A DNA stretch of 64,000 nucleotides from Nocardia terrae (GTDB taxonomy: Bacteria; Actinomycetota; Actinomycetes; Mycobacteriales; Mycobacteriaceae), in assembly GCF_009760405.1 (NCBI RefSeq), contig NZ_WRPP01000003.1:1-64000 (forward strand). The letters are read 5' to 3'. The translations under genes were made by a program, and so were the position numbers. This document shows positions 58,603 to 64,000 of the stretch, piece after piece. The notes under the pieces are model-generated. The model did not search any database and was not told the origin of the DNA. It worked only from the letters and a program-made list of their open reading frames with translations. Within the stretch, counting starts at the first letter, position 1. Each line of letters begins with the position of its first letter.

Positions 58603-60134
58603 CCAGCACTGTGGTGGACCATGAGATCGTCATCGTGGGCGCGGGATTCTCGGGGATCGGGACCGCGATCGCGCTGCGCAAGGCCGGGTTCGACGACTTC
58701 GTCATGATCGACGAGGCCGACGGGGTGGGCGGGACCTGGCATTGGAACACCTATCCCGGAATCGCGGTGGACATTCCGTCGTTCAGCTATCAGTACTCGT
58801 TCGAGCAGCAGCGGTCCTGGTCGCGGGTGTACGCGCCGGGCCGGGAGTTGAAGGCGTACGCCGAGCACTGCGTGCGGAAGTACGGGCTGCGGCCGCGAAT
58901 CCGGTTCGGCACCACCATCGCTCGCGCGGATTTCGACGACGCCCTGCACCTGTGGCGCGTGACGACCTCCGACGGCGAGGAGATCACCTGCCGGTTCCTC
59001 ATCGGCGCGACCGGGGTGCTGACCCGGCCCAAACTTCCGGAAATCCCCGGGGCGGAACGGTTCCGGGGTTCGACCATGCACACCGCGCGGTGGGATCACT
59101 CGATCGATCTGCGCGGGAAGCGGGTCGGGATCATCGGCACCGGGGCCTCGGCCATCCAGGTCATTCCGGAGATCGCGAAGGACGTCTCGAAACTCACTGT
59201 CTTCCAGCGCACCCCGATCTGGTGCCTGCCCAGGCCGGACGCGCCGATGCCGCCCGCGGTCCGCGCGCTCATGCGGATTCCGGGCGGGCAGTTCTTGACC
59301 CGGTGGCTGAGCCAGGCGTTCGTGGAGATCACCTTCCCGCTCTCGGCGCACTACTACAAGGTGCTGCCGGTCGTGAAGCTCGGCGAGCGGCAGGGACTGG
59401 CTCACCTGCGCGACCAGGTGAAGGATCCGGAGGTCCGCGAGAAGCTCACGCCCAGGTACGCCCTCGGCTGCAAGCGCCCCTCGTTCTCCAACGACTACCT
59501 GAAGACCTTCAACCGCGAGAACGTCACCCTCGAAACCGATCCCATCACCGAGATCACCGCCAGCGGCCTGCGCACCACCGGCCGCCACCACCAAGTCGAC
59601 GTCCTCATCATGGCCACCGGCTTCAAGGTCATGGAGTCCGGCAATATGCCCACCTTCGACCTGCACGGCAGCGGCGGCACCCGCCTCGAGGACTGGTGGG
59701 ACACCCACCGCCTGCAAGCCTACGAGGGCGTCTCCATCCCCGGCTTCCCCAACTTCTTCACCATCATCGGCCCCTACGGCTACAACGGCGCGTCCTACTT
59801 CACCCTCATCGAAATGCAGACCACCCACATCCTGCGACTCCTGCGCCAGGCCCGCCGCCACACCGCCACCCGCATCGAGGTCACACCCGAAGCCAACGAG
59901 CGCTACTTCCGGGAAATGCTCTCGCGCCGAGGCACCCAGGTCTTCTGGCAGGACAGCTGTGCCCTGGCCAACTCGTATTACTTCGACAAGAACGGCGATG
60001 TCCCCCTGCGCGCCATGAGCACCCCCGAAGCGGCCTGGCGCGCGGCACATTTCGCACTGACCGACTACACCTTCGATTCCGTCGAGAAGCGGCGGAGCAC
60101 CAGCCACCCCGCCGCGCGCACAGCCAGCGCGTAA
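58599..60134 (+). CDS. flavin-containing Baeyer-Villiger-type monooxygenase
   Basis: This 511-residue enzyme inserts oxygen using FAD, NADPH and O2. The FAD motif GAGFSGIG (about residues 14-21), the Baeyer-Villiger fingerprint FRGSTMHTARWD (about residues 156-167) and NADPH motif GTGASA (about residue 181) are intact, as is the ATG-type motif LIMATGF. Such enzymes include EthA and MymA of mycobacteria, but the substrate here is unknown. The GTG at 58599 overlaps the preceding stop. Confidence 0.92.
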   Translation: MTSTVVDHEIVIVGAGFSGIGTAIALRKAGFDDFVMIDEADGVGGTWHWNTYPGIAVDIPSFSYQYSFEQQRSWSRVYAPGRELKAYAEHCVRKYGLRPRIRFGTTIARADFDDALHLWRVTTSDGEEITCRFLIGATGVLTRPKLPEIPGAERFRGSTMHTARWDHSIDLRGKRVGIIGTGASAIQVIPEIAKDVSKLTVFQRTPIWCLPRPDAPMPPAVRALMRIPGGQFLTRWLSQAFVEITFPLSAHYYKVLPVVKLGERQGLAHLRDQVKDPEVREKLTPRYALGCKRPSFSNDYLKTFNRENVTLETDPITEITASGLRTTGRHHQVDVLIMATGFKVMESGNMPTFDLHGSGGTRLEDWWDTHRLQAYEGVSIPGFPNFFTIIGPYGYNGASYFTLIEMQTTHILRLLRQARRHTATRIEVTPEANERYFREMLSRRGTQVFWQDSCALANSYYFDKNGDVPLRAMSTPEAAWRAAHFALTDYTFDSVEKRRSTSHPAARTASA

Positions 60135-60135
60135 G

Positions 60136-60906
60136 TCAGGAGTCGAGGGAGCGGTAGAGGGCGCGCAGGCCCCGCAGGCCCGCCGCCACCTGCTGCTCGT
60201 CCTCGGCCGTCATGCGCAGGGCCTGGCGCAGCAGGACGGCGTCGAGATCGTCGGGGGCAGGGTGGAAGTCGGGCTTCGGGAGCTTGGGCAGGGCGAGGTC
60301 GTCGCCGTAGAGGTCAGTGGAATCCGTTGCCGCGGTTTCCCGCTGGACGCTGCCGATGAGGTCGTCGAGTTCGACGCCGCGCAGGGTGAGCAGGTCGTTG
60401 GGGCGTTCGTCGAGACGTTCGGCGATGACGTAGCAGACGGCGGCCACGTGTTTGCAGGGCCACCCGGAATCGGGGCAGCTGCAGGAGAAGTCGAGTTCCC
60501 GCACGGTGGTGGGCAGCAACAGCGGACCGAGGGCCTGGGGCAGGGTACCCGCCGCGATCTCCCCGAGCATGCCCGGTGTGGTACGGACCAGGGTGACCAG
60601 TTCGTCCAGGCGGTCATCGCGCAGCTGGCGCATAGTGAAGACGGAAATGAACGGGCGCGGCTGACTGCCTTGGACTTCCGCGCTCACCACTCCCGGCTCG
60701 AGGCGGTAGTTCACCACCTGGCCGGTACGGGCGTAAGAGCGGCCGCGGGACAGCCGCCCGGCATCGGCGACATGCTCGACGGCCTCCAGAAAGGCTCGGC
60801 CCCACCAGGTTCGGGCGAACGCGGCACCGCGCTGACTGCGCGCCCGCACCCCGCCCCGCACCGGCCGCCGCTCACCGAATTCGCTGAAATCGATGTAGGT
60901 GTTCAC
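60136..60906 (-). CDS. SWIM zinc-finger protein
   Basis: This 256-residue protein has a SWIM domain CSCPDSGWPCKHVAAV (about residues 142-157) in which Cys, Cys, Cys and His bind zinc. The flanking pattern (WWGRAFLEAVEHVADAGRLS, GRSYARTGQVV) is that of the Rv2102 family, the neighbour of the HelZ helicase. It probably helps the helicase bind DNA or partners. It starts 96 nt after the helicase stop. Confidence 0.88.
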   Translation of the reverse strand: MNTYIDFSEFGERRPVRGGVRARSQRGAAFARTWWGRAFLEAVEHVADAGRLSRGRSYARTGQVVNYRLEPGVVSAEVQGSQPRPFISVFTMRQLRDDRLDELVTLVRTTPGMLGEIAAGTLPQALGPLLLPTTVRELDFSCSCPDSGWPCKHVAAVCYVIAERLDERPNDLLTLRGVELDDLIGSVQRETAATDSTDLYGDDLALPKLPKPDFHPAPDDLDAVLLRQALRMTAEDEQQVAAGLRGLRALYRSLDS

Positions 60907-61002
60907 CGGGACGCCTCCCGCCTCGTGCCGCCGCGCCGCCGGTCGGAAATCGTCGCGGTCCCACCGGTGCGCTGGTCGCCCCGTCCCGCCTGGTAACCAT
61001 GG

Positions 61003-63831
61003 CTATTCACCGACGGCCTCCGCCCCGAGCGCGAAGAGTTCGCGCAGTTCCTCGTCGCCGAGTTCGGTGATCCAGTTCTCGCCGGTGCCGACGGTCAGAT
61101 CGGCGAGCTTGCTCTTGCCCTTCAGCATGTCGTCCACGCGCTCCTCGATGGTGTCGACGCAGACCAGCTTGCGGACCTGGACATCGCGGCGCTGGCCGAT
61201 GCGGAAGGCGCGGTCGGTGGCCTGGTTCTCCACCGCCGGATTCCACCAGCGATCCAGGTGCACAACGTGATTGGCGGCGGTCAGATTCAAGCCGGTGCCA
61301 CCGGCCTTGAGGGACAGCAGCATCAGCGGCGGCCCGTCCTCCTCCTGGAAGCGGATGACCATGTCGTCGCGGCGCTGCTTGGTGACCCCGCCGTGCAGGA
61401 ACGGCACCTCGCTGCCGAACCGTTCGGACAGGTAGGGGGCCACCAGGTTCCCGAACTCGGCGAACTGGGTGAAGAGCAGGGCCCGCTCGCCGTCGGCGAT
61501 GACCGACTCCAGGATGTCCTCCACCAGGCCCAGCTTCCCGGAGCGATGGTGGCCGCGGCGCAGCACCGCCGAGCCGTCGTTGAGGAAGTGCGCGGGGTGA
61601 TTGCACACCTGCTTGAGCCGGGTCAGCGCGGCCAGCACCGCACCCTTGCGCTCCATCCCCTTGGCGGCCTTCAGCTTGGCCGACATGTCGTCCAGCACGG
61701 CCTGATACAGCGCCGCCTGCTCCACGGTGAGGTTGGCGCGCACCGTCATCTCGATCTTCTCGGGCAGATCGGAGATGACCGCGGGATCGGTCTTCACGCG
61801 GCGCAGCACGAACGGCGAGGTGATGGCCCGCAGCCGGGTCACCGCGTTCTCGTCGTGCTCACGCTCGATCGGCACCGCGAACCGAGAATGGAACTCCGAA
61901 GCCTTCCCCAGCAGCTTGGGGTTGGCGAAATCCAGGATCGAGCGCAGTTCTTCCAGTCGGTTCTCCACCGGAGTTCCGGTGAGCGCCAATCGATGTCGCG
62001 CGGGCACCAGCCGCGCCGCGCGCGCCTGCCGGGTGCCCGCGTTCTTGATGTGCTGCGCCTCGTCCAGCGCCACCCGCTGCCACTCCTGACGCTTCAGCTC
62101 CTCGACATCGCGGGCCAGCAGGGCGTAGGTGGTGATCACCAGATCCGAATTCGCCACCGCCGCATCGAATTCCGCGCCGGATCGCCGTCCTGCCCCATGA
62201 TGCACCAGCACTCGCAGATCCGGCGCGAACCGCTCGGCTTCCCGCTGCCAGTTGCCCACCACCGACATCGGGCACACCAGCAGGGTCGGTGCGATCAGTT
62301 CGGATTCCCCCGCCGCGGCGGCCTTCTCACGCTCGTGCACCAGCAACGCCAGCACCTGAACCGTCTTGCCCAGCCCCATGTCGTCGGCCAGGATCGCGCC
62401 GCACCCCAACCGGCTCATGGTGGCCAGCCAGGTCAGCCCGCGCTGCTGATACGGCCGCAATTGCGCCTTCAGCCCGACCGGATCCGGCACCGGTTCGACG
62501 GCACGCTCACCGTCGAAAAGCTCTGCGGCCCACCCGGTCGCGCTGACCTCCTCCAGCGGCACCCCGATCACCGGATGCGCCGACAGCTCGGCGAACAGGC
62601 CGCCGATCGTGGTCTCGGTCTCGTCGGTGCGGCCCGAGACGTAGTCGGCCGCGGCGGCCAGCATGCGGTGATCGGCCTGCACCCACTCCCCGCGCAGTCG
62701 CACCAGATCCGATTTCGAGTCCACCAGCCGCGACATCTCCGCGGGCGTGAGCACGGTGTCGCCCAGCGCCAGCTCCCATCGGAAGGACACCAATCCCTTG
62801 AGCCCTACCGCGGTTTCGGTCGCGGCCGGGCTCTGCACCTGCAGCTTCATGGCCGGCGCGGCGATCCGCCAGGCCCGCGGCAGCATGAGCTTCACGCCGA
62901 CCGACCGCAGCGCGTTGGCCCCGTGCGCGACCAGATCCATCACCACCTCGGTGGGCAGGAACAGATCCATGCTGCGGGTGTCGCCCGGCAGATCCCGCAG
63001 TCGCGGATACGCCTGCTTGGCCGCCGCCAGCTTCTCCCCCGCGATCCGCATGAGCTGCGGATCTCCCGGTAACAGAACCGGTTGCGGCGCTTCGCCTTCG
63101 GTGCGCAGGCAGACCTCGAGCCGCCACAGTTCGCCCGGCTCCTCCCCGTCGGGTTCCAGCAGCCGCAGCACCAGTTCGGGCTCGTCCGCGGTCAGGCTGG
63201 TCCGCCAGTCCTCGAGCACCGCCGCCACCCGATGCGACCCGACCTCCAGCGCGGTCGCGTCGAGCAGCGCGGTCAGCAGCGGATGCGATCCGGTTTCGTC
63301 CTCGGCCCGGGCGGGTACGCGCATGCGCGCGATCGGATCGGTGATCTCCGAGATCAGGTTCTCCAGCAGTTCTCCCGGCCGCCCGGACACCTGCAGCGCC
63401 GCGGGCATGGCCACCGCCAATTCCGCCAGCCAGGCCCGCTGTCGCTGCCCGCCGAGCAGCCGCCACCGCGTCCACCACTGCCCGTCGTCGCGCCACACCT
63501 CCGGCACGATCCGCCCGGCCCGCACCCAGCGGTCCACCCCGCGCGCCACGTGCCCCAGGAACCGCAGATCCCCCGCGACCCCCGGCTTCGGCAGCTCCTG
63601 GAGCAACACCCGCGCGGCCGTCTCCGGAGCCAGCGCATGCGCCCGGACCTGCGTCTTCTCCGGACCGTAGGCCCCCGGCAGCAGCACCTGAGCCTTGTGC
63701 CGCCACTTCGCGCCCTGCACGATCGGCCCCAGCGGTTCGGGCACGCTCGAGGCGGCGATGGCCGCGACGGCATCGTCCGGATCGTGCCAGAGCACCAACC
63801 CGGACCCCGGCGACCACAGTCCGTGCAGCAT
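61003..63831 (-). CDS. helZ: SNF2-family helicase (HelZ type)
   Basis: This 942-residue ATPase has a large N-terminal region (about 450 residues) followed by the SNF2 motor: Walker A DDMGLGKTVQ (about residue 480), DEAQH (about residue 590), SAT-equivalent LTGTPVENRLEEL and motif VI DRAFRIGQRR near the C-terminus. It moves along DNA to remodel complexes; its exact role is unknown. Gene order with the SWIM protein matches Rv2101-Rv2102. The ATG at 63831 is chosen over a TTG four codons upstream. Confidence 0.93.
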   Translation of the reverse strand: MLHGLWSPGSGLVLWHDPDDAVAAIAASSVPEPLGPIVQGAKWRHKAQVLLPGAYGPEKTQVRAHALAPETAARVLLQELPKPGVAGDLRFLGHVARGVDRWVRAGRIVPEVWRDDGQWWTRWRLLGGQRQRAWLAELAVAMPAALQVSGRPGELLENLISEITDPIARMRVPARAEDETGSHPLLTALLDATALEVGSHRVAAVLEDWRTSLTADEPELVLRLLEPDGEEPGELWRLEVCLRTEGEAPQPVLLPGDPQLMRIAGEKLAAAKQAYPRLRDLPGDTRSMDLFLPTEVVMDLVAHGANALRSVGVKLMLPRAWRIAAPAMKLQVQSPAATETAVGLKGLVSFRWELALGDTVLTPAEMSRLVDSKSDLVRLRGEWVQADHRMLAAAADYVSGRTDETETTIGGLFAELSAHPVIGVPLEEVSATGWAAELFDGERAVEPVPDPVGLKAQLRPYQQRGLTWLATMSRLGCGAILADDMGLGKTVQVLALLVHEREKAAAAGESELIAPTLLVCPMSVVGNWQREAERFAPDLRVLVHHGAGRRSGAEFDAAVANSDLVITTYALLARDVEELKRQEWQRVALDEAQHIKNAGTRQARAARLVPARHRLALTGTPVENRLEELRSILDFANPKLLGKASEFHSRFAVPIEREHDENAVTRLRAITSPFVLRRVKTDPAVISDLPEKIEMTVRANLTVEQAALYQAVLDDMSAKLKAAKGMERKGAVLAALTRLKQVCNHPAHFLNDGSAVLRRGHHRSGKLGLVEDILESVIADGERALLFTQFAEFGNLVAPYLSERFGSEVPFLHGGVTKQRRDDMVIRFQEEDGPPLMLLSLKAGGTGLNLTAANHVVHLDRWWNPAVENQATDRAFRIGQRRDVQVRKLVCVDTIEERVDDMLKGKSKLADLTVGTGENWITELGDEELRELFALGAEAVGE

Positions 63832-64000
63832 CCGACCATCCAACCAGCCCGGTCCGACAACCCCGCACTACCCGAGAGTCAGGTACCCCTTTATTTCTGT
63901 CCGGATACGGAACATACTGGATAAATCCGCAGGTCACCGCACAGGTCGGTATCGGCTGTGTCCAGTGCACAACGTAGTCGTGCCCGGGCAGCAGCATGCG

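Noticed and set aside
63844..64000. Possible start of another gene at the right end
   Set aside because: A minus-strand frame enters from the end, but it runs into the helicase in another frame and has no recognised pattern; probably only upstream DNA.

Overview
The window is high-GC actinobacterial DNA, most likely from a Nocardia species or a close relative in the Mycobacteriales. The clearest evidence is gene order. Reading down the minus strand, the order argS-lysA-hom-thrC-thrB-rho-rpmE-prfA-prmC-sua5-wecA-atpI-like-atpBEFHAGDC, then DUF2550-cob(I)alamin adenosyltransferase-murA-16S rRNA, is that of the Mycobacterium tuberculosis Rv1292-Rv1315/rrn locus. A tandem pair of MspA-type porins, characteristic of mycolate-bearing outer membranes, and an IdeR-like iron box agree with this. 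The genus call is an inference.

Layout: 1-720 holds the 5' end of a 16S gene (minus strand) with its leader and promoter. 769-4632 holds murA, an adenosyltransferase, a DUF2550 protein and two porins. 4924-6015 is a plus-strand alcohol dehydrogenase with a KstR-like site in front. 6137-14080 is the F1Fo ATP synthase operon. 14083-29302 is the wecA-to-argS housekeeping block, into which a plus-strand DUF427 gene, an AAC(6')-type aminoglycoside acetyltransferase gene (between prfA and prmC) and a small membrane-protein ORF have been added. 29424-31132 is a DUF3105-DUF305 pair. Between tRNA-Arg(CCG) and tRNA-Cys(GCA) lies an accessory stretch (31372-41871): DoxX, a secreted lipase, a DinB-type protein, a membrane protein, a frameshifted secreted protein, an iron ABC transporter and a secreted phosphoesterase.

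From 42120 on come a MarR regulator, an ASKHA-fold membrane protein, and a complete isobutyryl-CoA (valine) degradation operon (mmsA-acyl-CoA dehydrogenase-hydrolase-mmsB-enoyl-CoA hydratase). This operon is divergent from icmF, a fused B12-dependent isobutyryl-CoA mutase. The adenosyltransferase at 2042-2635 could supply the mutase cofactor. The divergent promoters share a palindrome. Then follow an amidohydrolase, a methyltransferase, and a TetR-controlled oxidative cluster (SDR, ferritin-like diiron protein, a stand-alone NADPH-domain relic of a Baeyer-Villiger monooxygenase, and an intact monooxygenase). The window ends with a SWIM/SNF2 helicase pair.

The most unusual items are the NADPH-domain-only monooxygenase paralogue coupled by stop/start overlaps inside the oxidative cluster, the AAC(6') gene embedded in a translation-factor operon, the predicted rpmE and rho leader structures, and a frameshifted secreted protein gene. 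No CRISPR array, insertion sequence or prophage was seen.
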